This document shows positions 18,531 to 28,309 of a stretch of DNA of 64,000 bases, piece after piece; positions within the stretch are counted from its first letter, which is position 1, and every line of letters starts with the position of its first letter. The DNA is taken from assembly GCA_016124635.1 (NCBI GenBank), contig WGNJ01000001.1:248001-312000 (forward strand), written 5' to 3'. A model generated the notes under the pieces. It was not told the DNA's origin and ran no database searches. It saw only the letters and a program-made list of their open reading frames with translations. This DNA comes from Alphaproteobacteria bacterium (GTDB taxonomy: Bacteria; Pseudomonadota; Alphaproteobacteria; Micropepsales; Micropepsaceae). Position numbers and translations under genes: made by a program.

Positions 18531-19892
18531 TCAGATCGTCAGGCCGGCTTCCTGCAGCGCCTGCGCAAACGCGAGCGTGGTTCGGTCGCCGAACATGGGT
18601 CCAATGGCCTGCGCCCCAACTGGCAACCCCTCGCGCGTCTTGGCGATCGGGATTGCCGTTGCCGGCAAGCCTGGAAAGGTCGCGACCCCGGGCCACGCGA
18701 CTTGGGCACCATAGCGCGTCGTCTCGCCATCGATCACGAGCGTGCGCTGGCCCCAATCCGGATTGTCGTCGTGCGGGAATGCCGGAACCCCGAAGCACGG
18801 CGTCAGCACAACGTCGACATCGGCAAAGACATCACGCCACTGTCGCGCCAAGCGCATCTGCTTGTCCGTCAGCTCCATCCAGGCATGCGCATCGATCGGC
18901 TTGACGCCGGGCACGCCGCGCGTGGTGATCGCCGTCAGCATCGCGCCGTAGTCCTGGTGGGCGGCCGCGAGGTCGGGCACGCCGTTCGCTTGACGCAAGA
19001 CGCTCACACCAGCCTTCTCAAGCGCCGAGCCGATAGCGTTGAGCGGCTCACGCACGTTGGACGCCGTCGTTACCGACGGATGAGTGTCCAACACCAACAC
19101 GCGATAGTCGCGCAACGACGCCTGGCGTGCGGCCGGCAGGTCGAGCCGCCAGCCGCTGTCCGGCATCGGCCCTGCGACGGCGTCAAGCGCAACACTGAGA
19201 TCGCGCGCCGTTCGCGCCAGCGGTCCCACAACCGCGAGATCGACGTCCGCCCCGTCCGTTCCCGGAAAGCCGTGCCCCTTTAACGGCACGATGCCATATG
19301 TCGGTTTGTGCCCGAAGACACCGCACATGTGGGCCGGCACGCGGATCGATCCGCCGATGTCCGAACCGAACTCGAGCGGGATCATATGCGTTGCGAGGGC
19401 CGCTGCGGCACCGCCCGACGAGCCGCCTGGCGTGCGCGAATGATCGAACGGATTGACCGTGCGCCCATAGACGGGATTGACCGCCTGCCAATCGGCCAAC
19501 GCGACGGGCACATTCGTTTTGCCGAGGATTACGGCGCCGGCCGCCTTCAGGCGCGCCACCGCGACGGAATCCTCATGCACGGCCAGATCCTTGAAGCCCT
19601 GCACGCCCCAGGTTGTCGGCAGACCGGCAACATCGTTCGATTCCTTCACCGTCATCGGCACGCCCAGCAACGGGCGCTTGTCGTCGCGCGTGCGAGACGC
19701 ATCGATCTGCTTCGCTGCGACGCGCGCACGGTCGAAATCACGAACCACGACGGCATGGATCGGCCCGTCGAGCTTCTCGATCCGCTCGATCGCCGCCTCA
19801 CAAGCTTCGCGCGCCGAACACGCGCCGGTTCGCACGGCATCGGCAGTTTCGATTGCAGAGGCGGTTTTCAGATCGAATGCACCGTTCGCCAT
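18531..19892 (-). CDS. amidase signature family hydrolase
   Basis: 453 residues. Amidase signature enzymes use a Ser-cisSer-Lys triad; here K83 (TVKESNDVAG), the glycine-serine stretch TPGGSSGG (S158/S159) and S182 (SDIGGSIRVP) fit. It lacks the residues and neighbours expected of GatA (no gatC or gatB nearby) and is better called a general amidase acting on small amides or aryl-amides. It follows the ribosomal protein cluster but a strong terminator between rplQ and this gene makes it a separate unit. Start is the ATG at 19892. Confidence 0.85.
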   Translation of the reverse strand: MANGAFDLKTASAIETADAVRTGACSAREACEAAIERIEKLDGPIHAVVVRDFDRARVAAKQIDASRTRDDKRPLLGVPMTVKESNDVAGLPTTWGVQGFKDLAVHEDSVAVARLKAAGAVILGKTNVPVALADWQAVNPVYGRTVNPFDHSRTPGGSSGGAAAALATHMIPLEFGSDIGGSIRVPAHMCGVFGHKPTYGIVPLKGHGFPGTDGADVDLAVVGPLARTARDLSVALDAVAGPMPDSGWRLDLPAARQASLRDYRVLVLDTHPSVTTASNVREPLNAIGSALEKAGVSVLRQANGVPDLAAAHQDYGAMLTAITTRGVPGVKPIDAHAWMELTDKQMRLARQWRDVFADVDVVLTPCFGVPAFPHDDNPDWGQRTLVIDGETTRYGAQVAWPGVATFPGLPATAIPIAKTREGLPVGAQAIGPMFGDRTTLAFAQALQEAGLTI

Positions 19893-19923
19893 AAGTCCTC
19901 CTCAAACTGCGGTTCTGGCCAAC

Positions 19924-19948
19924 AAAAAGGGCGGCACAGCAGCCGCCC
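19924..19948 (-). terminator. rho-independent terminator ending the ribosomal protein operon
   Basis: On the minus strand a perfect 7-bp stem (GGGCGGC / GCCGCCC at 19929-19935 and 19942-19948, six-base loop) is followed by five T residues. It lies about 30 bases after the rplQ stop and before the amidase start. Confidence 0.85.
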
Positions 19949-19978
19949 CGAAATCTATGAAGATGAAACGAGGCCGTC

Positions 19979-20407
19979 CTATGCCTCGGCGTCCTCGGCC
20001 CGTGCTTGCACCGGGCCGGAGTCTTTGCCCTTCGCCTCGACGTCGCGATCGACGAACTCGATCACTGCCATCGGCGCCGCATCACCGTAGCGGAAGCCCG
20101 CCTTCAGCACGCGCGTGTAGCCGCCGTTGCGGCTCGCATAGCGCGGCGCCAGCGTATCGAAGAGCTTGGCGACCGTCGTGGTGTCGTTGCGCAACTGGGA
20201 CAGCGCCTGACGGCGCGCGTGCAGATTCTGTCCACCGCGCTTGCCGAGCGTCACCAGCTTCTCGACGTAGGGCTTGAGCTCCTTCGCCTTCGGCAGCGTT
20301 GTCTTGATCTGCTCATGCTTGATCAGCGCAGAAGCGAGATTGACGAGCAGCGCATCGCGATGACCCGTCGTACGGTTGAGCCGGCGGCCGGCAAATCCGT
20401 GGCGCAT
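19979..20407 (-). CDS. rplQ: 50S ribosomal protein L17
   Basis: 142 residues, starting [20 protein letters not shown] as in the family. L17 binds near the polypeptide exit side of the large subunit. The C-terminal tail (from about 122, ending EDAEA) is acidic and typical of alphaproteobacterial forms. Last gene of the alpha operon, 63 bases after rpoA, with a GC-rich hairpin in that gap and a terminator behind it. Confidence 0.97.
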   Translation of the reverse strand: MRHGFAGRRLNRTTGHRDALLVNLASALIKHEQIKTTLPKAKELKPYVEKLVTLGKRGGQNLHARRQALSQLRNDTTTVAKLFDTLAPRYASRNGGYTRVLKAGFRYGDAAPMAVIEFVDRDVEAKGKDSGPVQARAEDAEA

Positions 20408-20436
20408 TGTAGTCCCCTAGTCCTTCTCTTTACGCG

Positions 20437-20460
20437 AAAGGGCCGGCTCCTGCCGGCCCT
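20437..20460 (-). promoter_or_regulatory. strong GC hairpin between rpoA and rplQ
   Basis: GGGCCGGC (20440-20447) pairs perfectly with GCCGGCCC (20452-20459) around a four-base loop, with one further A-T pair. On the minus strand the stem is followed by TTTC, a weak U-tract. It could be a partial terminator or an RNA processing or stability element that sets rplQ output relative to rpoA. Confidence 0.6.
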
Positions 20461-20470
20461 CGCGGTGTCC

Positions 20471-21487
20471 TCAGTATTGGTCTTCGAACTTGCGCGCCAG
20501 TTCTTCGATGTTCTCGGGCGGCCAACCCGGCACTTCCATGCCGAGATGAAGCCCCATCGACGCCAGCACTTCCTTGATCTCGTTCAGCGACTTGCGGCCG
20601 AAGTTCGGCGTGCGAAGCATCTCCGCTTCCGTCTTTTGAATGAGATCGCCGATATAGACGATGTTGTCGTTCTTCAAGCAGTTCGCCGAACGCACCGACA
20701 GTTCGAGTTCGTCGACCTTCTTGAGAAGCGCCGGATTGAACGGCAGATCGGTCTTCGCCTCTTCCGCCTTCTTCTCGCGCGGCTCTTCGAAGTTGATGAA
20801 GATCGAAAGCTGATCCTGCAGGATGCGCGCCGCGTAGGCGACGGCGTTCTCCGGCGAGATCGCGCCGTTCGTTTCAACGTCGAGCGTCAGCTTGTCGTAG
20901 TCGAGAATCTGACCCTCGCGGGTGTTTTCGACCTTGTAGGAGACCTTGCGCACCGGGCTGAACAGCGAGTCGACCGGGATGAGACCGATCGGTGCGTCGT
21001 CCGGACGGTTGCGCTCGGCCGGCACATAGCCTTTGCCCGAGTTGATCGTGAACTCAATGCGAATGCGCGCGCCGTGGTCCAGATTGCAGATCACGAGATC
21101 CGGATTGAGGATATCGACATCTGCGAGCGCTTGGATCTGGCTCGCCCTCACCTCGCCCGGGCCTTCGCCCTTGAGCACCAGACGCTTCGGCCCGTCCGAG
21201 TGAAGCTTGAGCGCCAGCTGTTTGATGTTCAGCACGACGTCTGTGACATCTTCGCGCACGCCGGGGATCGACGAAAATTCGTGCAGCACGCCGTCGATTT
21301 GGATCGACGTCACCGCTGCGCCTTGCAGCGACGACAACAGAATGCGCCGCAGCGAGTTGCCGAGCGTCAAACCGAACCCGCGTTCAAGCGGTTCGGCGAC
21401 GATCACCGCGTGCGTGCGCGGGGTCGAGCCGGTGTCGACCTGCAGCTTTATCGGCTTAATCAGTTCTTGCCAGTTCTTCTCGATCAC
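20471..21487 (-). CDS. rpoA: RNA polymerase alpha subunit
   Basis: 338 residues. The N-terminal domain (about 1-235) dimerises and nucleates assembly of the polymerase, seen in [19 protein letters not shown]. The C-terminal domain (about 255-325) binds promoter UP elements and activators, seen in [14 protein letters not shown] and [12 protein letters not shown]. Standard length and position between rpsK and rplQ. Confidence 0.98.
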   Translation of the reverse strand: MIEKNWQELIKPIKLQVDTGSTPRTHAVIVAEPLERGFGLTLGNSLRRILLSSLQGAAVTSIQIDGVLHEFSSIPGVREDVTDVVLNIKQLALKLHSDGPKRLVLKGEGPGEVRASQIQALADVDILNPDLVICNLDHGARIRIEFTINSGKGYVPAERNRPDDAPIGLIPVDSLFSPVRKVSYKVENTREGQILDYDKLTLDVETNGAISPENAVAYAARILQDQLSIFINFEEPREKKAEEAKTDLPFNPALLKKVDELELSVRSANCLKNDNIVYIGDLIQKTEAEMLRTPNFGRKSLNEIKEVLASMGLHLGMEVPGWPPENIEELARKFEDQY

Positions 21488-21522
21488 GTGTGTATCCTTC
21501 GGGGACAGGATTGAAATATCTC

Positions 21523-21915
21523 CTAGACGCGGCGGCGCTTCGGCGCGCGGCAGCCATTGTGCGGTATCGGCGTGACGTCGCGGATCGTGGTGATCGTGAA
21601 GCCCGCCGCCTGCAGCGCGCGCAACGCGCTCTCACGGCCCGAGCCCGGACCGGCGACCTCGACTTCGAGCGTGCGAACGCCGTGCTCCATCGCCTTCTTG
21701 CCGGCGTCCTCGGCCGCGACCTGCGCGGCGTAAGGCGTCGACTTGCGCGACCCTTTGAAGCCCATCGTGCCGGCCGACGACCAAGCGATCGCGTTGCCTT
21801 GCGCATCCGTGATCGTGATCATCGTATTGTTGAAGCTCGCGTTCACGTGGGCCACGCCCGACGTGATGTTCTTGCGCTCCTTCTTGCGCACGCGTGTCTT
21901 CTTTTCCGTCGCCAT
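21523..21915 (-). CDS. rpsK: 30S ribosomal protein S11
   Basis: 130 residues, standard. Lines the platform of the small subunit close to the E-site mRNA. Family stretches: [35 protein letters not shown] and the basic C-terminus RAPKRRRV. Lies 46 bases after rpsM and 35 before rpoA. Confidence 0.98.
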   Translation of the reverse strand: MATEKKTRVRKKERKNITSGVAHVNASFNNTMITITDAQGNAIAWSSAGTMGFKGSRKSTPYAAQVAAEDAGKKAMEHGVRTLEVEVAGPGSGRESALRALQAAGFTITTIRDVTPIPHNGCRAPKRRRV

Positions 21916-21961
21916 CTAAGTCTCTCTTCTGTTCTCTGTTCGCGCGCTAGCCGCAGTCCAA

Positions 21962-22339
21962 CTACTTCGTTGCCATCTTCTTGCCGGCGATCGCCTTGGC
22001 CGGACCTTTGCGCGTGCGCGCATTGGTGTGCGTGCGCTGGCCGCGCACCGGAAGACCCTTGCGGTGACGCAAGCCGCGATAGCAGCCCAAATCCATGAGG
22101 CGCTTGATGTTCATCGCGACTTCGCGGCGAAGATCACCCTCGACCACATATTCGCGGTCGATGATCTCGCGGATCTGAATGACCTCCGCGTCGGAGAGTT
22201 GGTTCACGCGACGCTTCTCTTCGATGCCGACGCGCTTGCAGATCTCGGTCGAGTTGTGCGGACCGATGCCATGGATGTAGCGCAGCGCGATGTGCACGCG
22301 CTTGTTCGTCGGGATGTTCACGCCTGCGATGCGGGCCAC
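21962..22339 (-). CDS. rpsM: 30S ribosomal protein S13
   Basis: 125 residues. Sits in the head of the small subunit, contacting the P-site tRNA through its basic C-terminal tail and forming intersubunit bridges with L5 and 23S rRNA. Motifs: [15 protein letters not shown] at the start and [19 protein letters not shown]. First gene after the hairpin that follows adk. Confidence 0.98.
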   Translation of the reverse strand: MARIAGVNIPTNKRVHIALRYIHGIGPHNSTEICKRVGIEEKRRVNQLSDAEVIQIREIIDREYVVEGDLRREVAMNIKRLMDLGCYRGLRHRKGLPVRGQRTHTNARTRKGPAKAIAGKKMATK

Positions 22340-22370
22340 GTGTCAGTCTCCTAGAGTGTTCTTCAATGCC

Positions 22371-22407
22371 GAAAAGCGCCCATCCTGGGCATTGCCCAGG
22401 CAGCGCT
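22371..22407 (-). promoter_or_regulatory. terminator-like hairpin between adk and rpsM
   Basis: CCTGGGC (22384-22390) pairs with GCCCAGG (22394-22400) around a three-base loop; AGCGC (22375-22379) and GCGCT (22403-22407) extend the stem after a small internal loop. On the minus strand the stem runs into TTTTC. It lies inside a long operon in a 128-base gap, so it is more likely an attenuator, leader structure or processing site than a full stop. Confidence 0.6.
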
Positions 22408-22467
22408 CGCGCCCGACTTTGGATATGAGGGCGCGGAATATAGGGGTTTTCTGGGGCACGTCAACCA

Positions 22468-23076
22468 TCAGCCGAACCAGCCTTTCCGCGGCTTCACGGC
22501 CTTGAGGACGGCCTCGATCTGGGCAGTCACCTCGTCGATCGACTTCATCCCGTCGACCCGCCTGGTCTTGCCCTGAGCGTCGTAATAGGGGAGCACCGGC
22601 GCCGTCTCGGCCCTGTAGACCGCCAGGCGCTTCTTGAAGGTTTCCGGGTCGTCGTCCGGCCTGACCGGCTGCCCCTTGGCCCGGGCCTCGTTGGCGCGGT
22701 TTTCCACACGTTTTATCAAGGCGGCTTCGTCGACCTCGATCACGACGACGACATCGACCGCCAGCTTCCGCCCCTTCAGCAGGTCGTCGAGCGCCCTCGC
22801 CTGGTTCACGGTGCGGGGGAAGCCGTCGAGGATGAAGCCGTTCCTGCAGTCGGGCTCTTTAATGCGATCGCCGATGATGCCGACGACGATGTCGTCGGGC
22901 ACGAGCTCGCCTTTGTCCATAATCGCTTTGGCGCGCTTACCGACTTCGGTTCCTTGCGCAATCGCGGCCCGCAGCATGTCGCCCGTTGAGAGATGGGCGA
23001 CCTTGTGCGCTTCCTTCAGGCGTGCGGCCTGGGTGCCTTTGCCGGCGGCCGGTGGCCCGAAGAGAATCAGGATCAT
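22468..23076 (-). CDS. adk: adenylate kinase
   Basis: 202 residues. Interconverts ATP + AMP and two ADP. P-loop GPPAAGKGT (7-15), NMP-binding region STGDMLRAAI, and GFPRTVNQA. The LID segment around residues 125-145 is the short form without zinc-binding cysteines. The ATG overlaps the secY stop by four bases (ATGA), the usual secY-adk coupling in alphaproteobacteria. Confidence 0.97.
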   Translation of the reverse strand: MILILFGPPAAGKGTQAARLKEAHKVAHLSTGDMLRAAIAQGTEVGKRAKAIMDKGELVPDDIVVGIIGDRIKEPDCRNGFILDGFPRTVNQARALDDLLKGRKLAVDVVVVIEVDEAALIKRVENRANEARAKGQPVRPDDDPETFKKRLAVYRAETAPVLPYYDAQGKTRRVDGMKSIDEVTAQIEAVLKAVKPRKGWFG

Positions 23077-24416
23077 CGGTTGCGCGGACTCTTGAAGCGG
23101 GCCTTCTTGATCAGGCCCTCGTATTGGTGCGCAAGCAGATGGCTATGGACCTGCGCGACGGTGTCCATCGTGACGGACACGATGATCAGGAACGACGTTC
23201 CCCCCATTTGCAGCAAGTTGGCGTTGTAGACGCTGTAGAGATATTCGGGGACCAAGCACACCAGCGTTAGATAAATCGCACCAACCACGGTGAGCCGCGT
23301 CAGCACATAGTCGATGTACTCCGCCGTCTTCTTGCCCGGGCGAATACCGGGAATGAACCCGCCGTACTTCTTCAGATTATCGGCGGTGTCGACCGGATTG
23401 AATACGATCGCCGTGTAGAAGAAGCAGAAGAAGATGATGCCCGCCGCATAGAGCGCCATGTAGAGCGGCGAGCCGTGCTGCAGCCAACGGACCACGTCGC
23501 TGAGCCATTCCGGTCCGTTGCCCGCGGCCTGAAATTGGGCGACGGTCAGCGGCAGCAAAAGGATCGACGACGCGAAGATCGGCGGGATAACGCCGGACGT
23601 GTTCAGCTTCAGGGGCAAGTGGGAGCTTTCGCCCCCGAACATGCGATTTCCCATCTGACGCTTGGGATACTGCACCAGAAGACGCCGTTGGGCGCGCTCC
23701 ATGAACACGATCACGACGATGATCACGAACACGGCGGCGTAGAGCATGATGCCGCCGTACCACGGTATCGACCCCGTACGCCAAAGTTCGAGCGTGTTCA
23801 CAACGCCGTGCCAAAGATTGGCGACGATGCCGGTGAAGATGATGAGCGACACGCCGTTACCGATGCCGCGCGAGGTGATCTGCTCGCCCAACCACATCAA
23901 GAACATCACGCCGCCGGTCATGGTGATAACCGCGGGCAAGACGAAGGTGAACAAGCCTGGATTGGGCACGAGGGTCCCCTGGCTCTGCAGTCCGACTGCA
24001 ATGCCGTAGGACTGCACCAGCGCAAGACCGACCGTCAGGTAGCGCGTATATTGGTTAATCTGCTTGCGGCCCGCCTCGCCTTCCTTCTTCAGCGCTTCGA
24101 GGCGCGGGCTGACCGTCGTGAAGATCTGGATGATGATCGACGCCGAGATGTAGGGCATCACGTTCAGCGCGAAGATCGCCATACGCGCAATGGCGCCGCC
24201 CGACAACATGTTGAACACGCCGAGCAAACCCTGCGTTTGGGTCTGCATCAAACGTTCGAGCTGCACCGGGTCGAGGCCCGGAATCGGGATGTAGGTACCA
24301 AGGCGATAGACGATCAGCGCACCCAGCGTGAACCAAAGGCGGCGCTGCAGTTCCTCTGCCTTGCCGAAAGCGCTCCAATTGATGTTGGAGGCCAATTGTT
24401 CGGCTGCTGAAGCCAT
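23073..24416 (-). CDS. secY: preprotein translocase channel subunit SecY
   Basis: 447 residues with ten predicted membrane helices. Forms the protein-conducting channel of the Sec translocon with SecE and SecG in the inner membrane. Family landmarks include YIPIPGLD, the cytosolic-loop stretch ERAQRRLLVQYPKRQ and the C-terminal GTSFLIIVSVTMDT. Between rplO (52-base gap) and adk (four-base overlap), as usual in the spc operon. Confidence 0.98.
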   Translation of the reverse strand: MASAAEQLASNINWSAFGKAEELQRRLWFTLGALIVYRLGTYIPIPGLDPVQLERLMQTQTQGLLGVFNMLSGGAIARMAIFALNVMPYISASIIIQIFTTVSPRLEALKKEGEAGRKQINQYTRYLTVGLALVQSYGIAVGLQSQGTLVPNPGLFTFVLPAVITMTGGVMFLMWLGEQITSRGIGNGVSLIIFTGIVANLWHGVVNTLELWRTGSIPWYGGIMLYAAVFVIIVVIVFMERAQRRLLVQYPKRQMGNRMFGGESSHLPLKLNTSGVIPPIFASSILLLPLTVAQFQAAGNGPEWLSDVVRWLQHGSPLYMALYAAGIIFFCFFYTAIVFNPVDTADNLKKYGGFIPGIRPGKKTAEYIDYVLTRLTVVGAIYLTLVCLVPEYLYSVYNANLLQMGGTSFLIIVSVTMDTVAQVHSHLLAHQYEGLIKKARFKSPRNR

Positions 24417-24468
24417 GACGCCTACTCCACGCTTGGCAAGCTCAGCGCTTGCTCGATTTCACCGGCGC

Positions 24469-25050
24469 CTAGGCTTTCTTGGCCGCCAGCGCGGCCGCCG
24501 CGCGCTCTTCGCGCTTCTTGGCGGACGTGACACGACGCTGTGCGCGCTTGCCGGGCTTCGCCTCTTTGCGGGTCACATGCCTTGGCTTCTTGCCGAGCAC
24601 TTTGACCTGCCCGCCCGCCTTCTTCACCGCCTCGATCGCCGAGCCCGAGGCGTGGGTCACTTCGAGGTTCAGATGTGCCTTGAGCTCGCCTTTTCCAAGC
24701 AGCCGCACGCCATCCGCCGCAGGCCGCACGATGCCCGCGTCAACGAGGCTTTGAGCTGTGACCGTCGCGCCACTGGCGATTTTGCCGGCATCAACGGCCT
24801 TCTGCAGTGTACCGAGGTTCACGATCGAGTATTGGCGCGCAAAGATGTTGTTGAAGCCGCGCTTCGGCATACGCATGTGCAGCGGCATCTGACCGCCCTC
24901 GAAGCCGAACATGCCGTGATGGCCCGCGCGCGCCTTTTGACCCTTTACGCCCTTGCCCGCCGTCTTGCCTTTGCCTGAACCGGGGCCGCGGCCGAGGCGC
25001 TTGAACCGATGATGCGCACCTTCGTTGTCGCGGATTTCATTGAGTTTCAT
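24469..25050 (-). CDS. rplO: 50S ribosomal protein L15 with long basic C-terminal tail
   Basis: 193 residues; family members are usually about 145-160. The core (1 to about 153) is typical, starting [20 protein letters not shown] and with the [15 protein letters not shown] loop. From about residue 155 a Lys/Arg/Ala-rich tail of about 40 residues follows (ending [10 protein letters not shown]). L15 is an early large-subunit assembly protein. Two bases after rpmD. Confidence 0.97.
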   Translation of the reverse strand: MKLNEIRDNEGAHHRFKRLGRGPGSGKGKTAGKGVKGQKARAGHHGMFGFEGGQMPLHMRMPKRGFNNIFARQYSIVNLGTLQKAVDAGKIASGATVTAQSLVDAGIVRPAADGVRLLGKGELKAHLNLEVTHASGSAIEAVKKAGGQVKVLGKKPRHVTRKEAKPGKRAQRRVTSAKKREERAAAALAAKKA

Positions 25051-25052
25051 GA

Positions 25053-25283
25053 TCAGCCTGCCTTATGCGCGGCGTCGTCGACCACGCGCACCATGTGCCG
25101 CACCTTGCAGATTGCGCCCCAAACGGCGTCGCTATTCTGCAGGGTCTTGCGGCGGTGAAGCTTGTTGAGGCCGAGCCCGATGAGCGTCTCGGCCTGATGA
25201 TTTTCGCGCCGCGCCGGGCTCGCGATCTGTTCGATCGTAATCGTCTTGCCCTTCGGCCGGCCTTCGTTCGTACGAATACTCAT
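25053..25283 (-). CDS. rpmD: 50S ribosomal protein L30
   Basis: 76 residues, a little longer than the usual 60-65 because of about ten extra N-terminal residues ([12 protein letters not shown]) and a few at the C-terminus. Core motif [11 protein letters not shown] and [13 protein letters not shown] identify it. The ATG at 25283 is six bases from rpsE; no better internal start is visible. Confidence 0.95.
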   Translation of the reverse strand: MSIRTNEGRPKGKTITIEQIASPARRENHQAETLIGLGLNKLHRRKTLQNSDAVWGAICKVRHMVRVVDDAAHKAG

Positions 25284-25289
25284 GTCGAC

Positions 25290-25853
25290 TTACTCCGGCG
25301 AAATTTCGGCAGCGGGCCGACGGGTCGCCAAGATTTCGGCGACCGACTTGCCGCGCTTGTTCGCGATCATCTTGGGTGAGTATTCGCCCTTCAGCGCATC
25401 GAACGTCGCCCGCACCATGTTGTAGGGGTTCGACGTGCCGACTGACTTCGCTACGACGTCTTGAACGCCGAGTGCGCCGAAGACGGCGCGCAGTGGACCG
25501 CCCGCGATGATGCCGGTACCGACCGGCGCCGGGCGCAAGACAACCTTGCCTGCGCCGTGGCGGCCGTAAACCTCATGATGCAGCGTGCGGCCTTCGCGCA
25601 GCGGAATGCGGACCATCGACTTCTTCGCGCTGTCCGTGGCCTTGCGAATGGCCTCCGGCACCTCGCGTGCTTTGCCGTGACCGAAACCGACGCGGCCTTT
25701 TTGATCGCCGACCACGACCAGCGCCGCGAAGCCGAACCGCTTGCCGCCTTTCACAACCTTGGCGACGCGGTTGATGTGGACCAGCTTGTCGACGAGCTCG
25801 CTCGACCGGTCACCGCCCCGCCCTTCACCGCGTTCTCTACCTTCGCGCGCCAT
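25290..25853 (-). CDS. rpsE: 30S ribosomal protein S5
   Basis: 187 residues, standard for alphaproteobacteria. Lies at the mRNA entry side of the small subunit and affects decoding accuracy. The N-terminal segment ([15 protein letters not shown]) is charged and low-complexity; the core shows [18 protein letters not shown] and [17 protein letters not shown]. Confidence 0.97.
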   Translation of the reverse strand: MAREGRERGEGRGGDRSSELVDKLVHINRVAKVVKGGKRFGFAALVVVGDQKGRVGFGHGKAREVPEAIRKATDSAKKSMVRIPLREGRTLHHEVYGRHGAGKVVLRPAPVGTGIIAGGPLRAVFGALGVQDVVAKSVGTSNPYNMVRATFDALKGEYSPKMIANKRGKSVAEILATRRPAAEISPE

Positions 25854-25866
25854 AAATCATTCCTTC

Positions 25867-26238
25867 TTAGAACTTGAGGCCGCCTTCGCGAGCCGCATCG
25901 CCGAGTGCCTTGACCCGGCCGTGATAAATGTAGCCGCCGCGGTCGAACACGACATCGGTGATGCCGGCTTTGACCGCACGCTCCGCCACCAATTTCCCGA
26001 TGATCGCAGCAGCGGCTCTGTCCGTACCCTTGCCCTTCTCTAAGGCCTTCTTCGCCGCTTCTTCGAGCGTCGAGGCAGAAGCGATCGTCACACCTTTTAG
26101 GTCGTCGATCACCTGCGCGTAGATGTGCTTCGACGAGCGAAACACCGACAGGCGCGGCTTGTCGTTCGATACCTGGCGCAGCTTGAAGCGCGTCCGCTTT
26201 TGCCGACGCTCGAAGAGCTTGTTGCGATTGATTGCCAT
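25867..26238 (-). CDS. rplR: 50S ribosomal protein L18
   Basis: 123 residues. Binds 5S rRNA in the central protuberance together with L5. Typical stretches: [20 protein letters not shown] near the start, [13 protein letters not shown], and the C-terminal [20 protein letters not shown]. Confidence 0.97.
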   Translation of the reverse strand: MAINRNKLFERRQKRTRFKLRQVSNDKPRLSVFRSSKHIYAQVIDDLKGVTIASASTLEEAAKKALEKGKGTDRAAAAIIGKLVAERAVKAGITDVVFDRGGYIYHGRVKALGDAAREGGLKF

Positions 26239-26247
26239 GGCGATCTC

Positions 26248-26781
26248 TTACTTCTTCTTGCCTTCTTTGCGGCGGATCTTCTCCTCCGCATATTTCACGC
26301 CTTTACCCTTGTAGGGCTCGGGCTTGCGGAAACCACGTATCTCGGCCGCGACCTGGCCGACGCGTTGCTTCTCGATGCCGCTGACGAGCACCAGCGTCGG
26401 CTTCTCGCACTTGATGTCGATGCCGGGCGGAATCGGATAGACGATATCGTGGCTGTAGCCGAGCTGCAGCTGCAGGTTCTTGCCTTGCACCGCGGCGCGG
26501 TAGCCGGTACCCGAAATCTCGAGCTGCTGCGCGTAGCCCTTCGATACGCCCTGAATGAGGTTGTTGACCAGCGTCCGCTGCAGCCCCCACATCGCGCGCG
26601 AGTCCTCGCCCATGACCTTCGGTTTGACGACGACACCGTCTTTCTCAACGGTCGCCTCGACCCCTTCGACGAGCTTCAGCGTCAGCTCGCCCTTCGGGCC
26701 CTTGACCTTGACCTCTTGGCCTTTGATCGTCGCCGTCACGCCCTGAGGCAGCGGCACCGGTTTCTTTCCAATTCGCGACAT
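26248..26781 (-). CDS. rplF: 50S ribosomal protein L6
   Basis: 177 residues, standard. Two similar alpha-beta domains near the factor-binding site. Starts MSRIGKKPVPLPQGV and carries the family C-terminal signature region RKPEPYKGKGVKYAEE, followed by a short Lys-rich end. Confidence 0.98.
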   Translation of the reverse strand: MSRIGKKPVPLPQGVTATIKGQEVKVKGPKGELTLKLVEGVEATVEKDGVVVKPKVMGEDSRAMWGLQRTLVNNLIQGVSKGYAQQLEISGTGYRAAVQGKNLQLQLGYSHDIVYPIPPGIDIKCEKPTLVLVSGIEKQRVGQVAAEIRGFRKPEPYKGKGVKYAEEKIRRKEGKKK

Positions 26782-26805
26782 AGCTCCGCTCTCTTCCGCC
26801 TGCGC

Positions 26806-27207
26806 TTAGAACACGCGGCAAAGAATCTCCCCGCCTACATTTTGGTCGCGCGCGTGCGAGTCCGACATCACGCCCTTCGGCGTCGACAGAATCTGGATGC
26901 CGAGGCCGTTGCGCACCGGCTTCAAATCCTTGATCGCAGAGTAGACGCGGCGCCCCGGCGTCGACACGCGCTCGATCTCCTTGATGACCGGCTTGCCTTC
27001 GAAATATTTGAGCTCGATTTCGAACTCCGGCTTCGCCTTGACCTGCTGCACCTCGGCGTATCCGCGGATGTAGCCCTCATCGACGAGCACATCGAGAACC
27101 CGCTTGCGCAAGTTGGAGGCGGGCGTGGAGATCTTGCTCAGGCCGCGCATCTGTCCGTTGCGGATGCGGGTGAGCAGGTCGCCCAATGGATCGTTCACGA
27201 CTGCCAT
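26806..27207 (-). CDS. rpsH: 30S ribosomal protein S8
   Basis: 133 residues. Binds the central domain of 16S rRNA and in E. coli also represses the spc operon through a structure near rplE. Typical: [14 protein letters not shown] near the start and [16 protein letters not shown] near the end. Confidence 0.98.
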   Translation of the reverse strand: MAVVNDPLGDLLTRIRNGQMRGLSKISTPASNLRKRVLDVLVDEGYIRGYAEVQQVKAKPEFEIELKYFEGKPVIKEIERVSTPGRRVYSAIKDLKPVRNGLGIQILSTPKGVMSDSHARDQNVGGEILCRVF

Positions 27208-27222
27208 AGTGGCTGTGCTCCC

Positions 27223-27528
27223 TTACCAGCTCGACTTGACCATGCCCGGGATCTGCCCGTGGCTGGCGAGTTCACGCAGTTTGATGCGGCACATTTTCAG
27301 CTTCCGGTAATTGCCGCGCGACCGGCCCGTCAGCTCGCAGCGATTGCGAATACGCGTGGCCGACGAGTTGCGCGGAAGTTCGGCAAGCTTCAACCGAGCC
27401 GCAAAACGCTCCTCAGGCGGCAGCGACATGTTGTTCGCCGTCTCCTTCAGCTTGGCGCGTTTGGCCGCGTAGAGCTTCACGAGCCGTACCCGTTTCTTGT
27501 TCTTTTCGATGGAACTGTTCTTTGCCAT
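27223..27528 (-). CDS. rpsN: 30S ribosomal protein S14 (long, zinc-free form)
   Basis: 101 residues, the long form without the CxxC zinc motifs of the short S14. Motif [16 protein letters not shown] and the C-terminal [19 protein letters not shown] are diagnostic. Confidence 0.98.
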   Translation of the reverse strand: MAKNSSIEKNKKRVRLVKLYAAKRAKLKETANNMSLPPEERFAARLKLAELPRNSSATRIRNRCELTGRSRGNYRKLKMCRIKLRELASHGQIPGMVKSSW

Positions 27529-27553
27529 CTTTCCTATCCGTCTTCTCGCCGCG

Positions 27554-28309
27554 TCACTTCACAAACGGAAACTGGAAGCCGGCAAGCAGCGCCTGCGCTT
27601 CGTCGTCCGTCTGCGCCGTTGTGCAGATCGTGATGTCCATGCCCCAAACCGTGTCGATCTTGTCGTAATCGATCTCCGGGAAAATGATGTGCTCTTTGAG
27701 GCCCATCGAATAATTGCCGCGCCCGTCGAAGCTCTTTGGGCTGAGCCCGCGGAAGTCGCGAACGCGCGGCAGCGCGATCGTCACCAACCGGTCGACGAAG
27801 TCGTACATGCGGTCGCGCCGCAACGTCACCTTCGCGCCAAGCGGCATGTTCTCGCGCACCTTGAAGTTCGATATCGCCTTGCGCGCCTTCGTGACCACGG
27901 GCTTCTGTCCCGAGATCAGCGTCAAGTCGCGAACCGCCGACTGAATCTTCTTCGTGTCCGCGGTCGTCTCGCCGACGCCCATATTGATGACGATCTTATC
28001 GAGCTTCGGTACCTGCATCGGATTCTTGTAACCGAACTTCTCGACGAGCTCCTTGCGGACGACCTCGCCGTAGCGCTTCTTCGAACGCGGCACGTACTTC
28101 TCGCCCTCGGCGAGATGAATACCCTTCGCGCGCGTCGCTTCATTTTGCGTCGAGACGGCAGGACCTGCGGCCGCTTCCTTCTTTCCGCCCTTCGCTTTCG
28201 CCGCCTTCTTCTCGGCCGCTATCGCCTCGGGCGAACCCGCGTGCACCTTGGGCTCCTTTGCCGCCTTCGGCTCCTTGGCGTCCTTCGCCTTTTTCTTATC
28301 GTCAGACAT
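27554..28309 (-). CDS. rplE: 50S ribosomal protein L5 with an unusual N-terminal extension
   Basis: 251 residues; L5 is normally about 180. The standard L5 core begins near residue 69 ([11 protein letters not shown]) and continues with [15 protein letters not shown] and the C-terminal [14 protein letters not shown]. The first 68 residues are a low-complexity Lys/Ala/Glu/Pro segment resembling histone-like tails. I see no alternative start codon close to the core, and the ATG overlaps the rplX end by eight bases with no frameshift, so the extension looks genuine. L5 binds 5S rRNA in the central protuberance and bridges to S13. Confidence 0.95.
   Translation of the reverse strand: MSDDKKKAKDAKEPKAAKEPKVHAGSPEAIAAEKKAAKAKGGKKEAAAGPAVSTQNEATRAKGIHLAEGEKYVPRSKKRYGEVVRKELVEKFGYKNPMQVPKLDKIVINMGVGETTADTKKIQSAVRDLTLISGQKPVVTKARKAISNFKVRENMPLGAKVTLRRDRMYDFVDRLVTIALPRVRDFRGLSPKSFDGRGNYSMGLKEHIIFPEIDYDKIDTVWGMDITICTTAQTDDEAQALLAGFQFPFVK

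Noticed and set aside
20006..21514. 502-codon plus-strand frame opposite rplQ and rpoA
   Set aside because: Spans two certain genes and their gap on the other strand; Arg/His-rich composition typical of antisense frames.
22340..24416. Missing rpmJ and infA at the end of the spc operon read as a gene loss
   Set aside because: Alphaproteobacteria normally keep these genes elsewhere, so absence here means little.
26125..27633. 502-codon plus-strand frame opposite rplR, rplF, rpsH and rpsN
   Set aside because: Crosses four well-identified genes; antisense artefact of codon bias.
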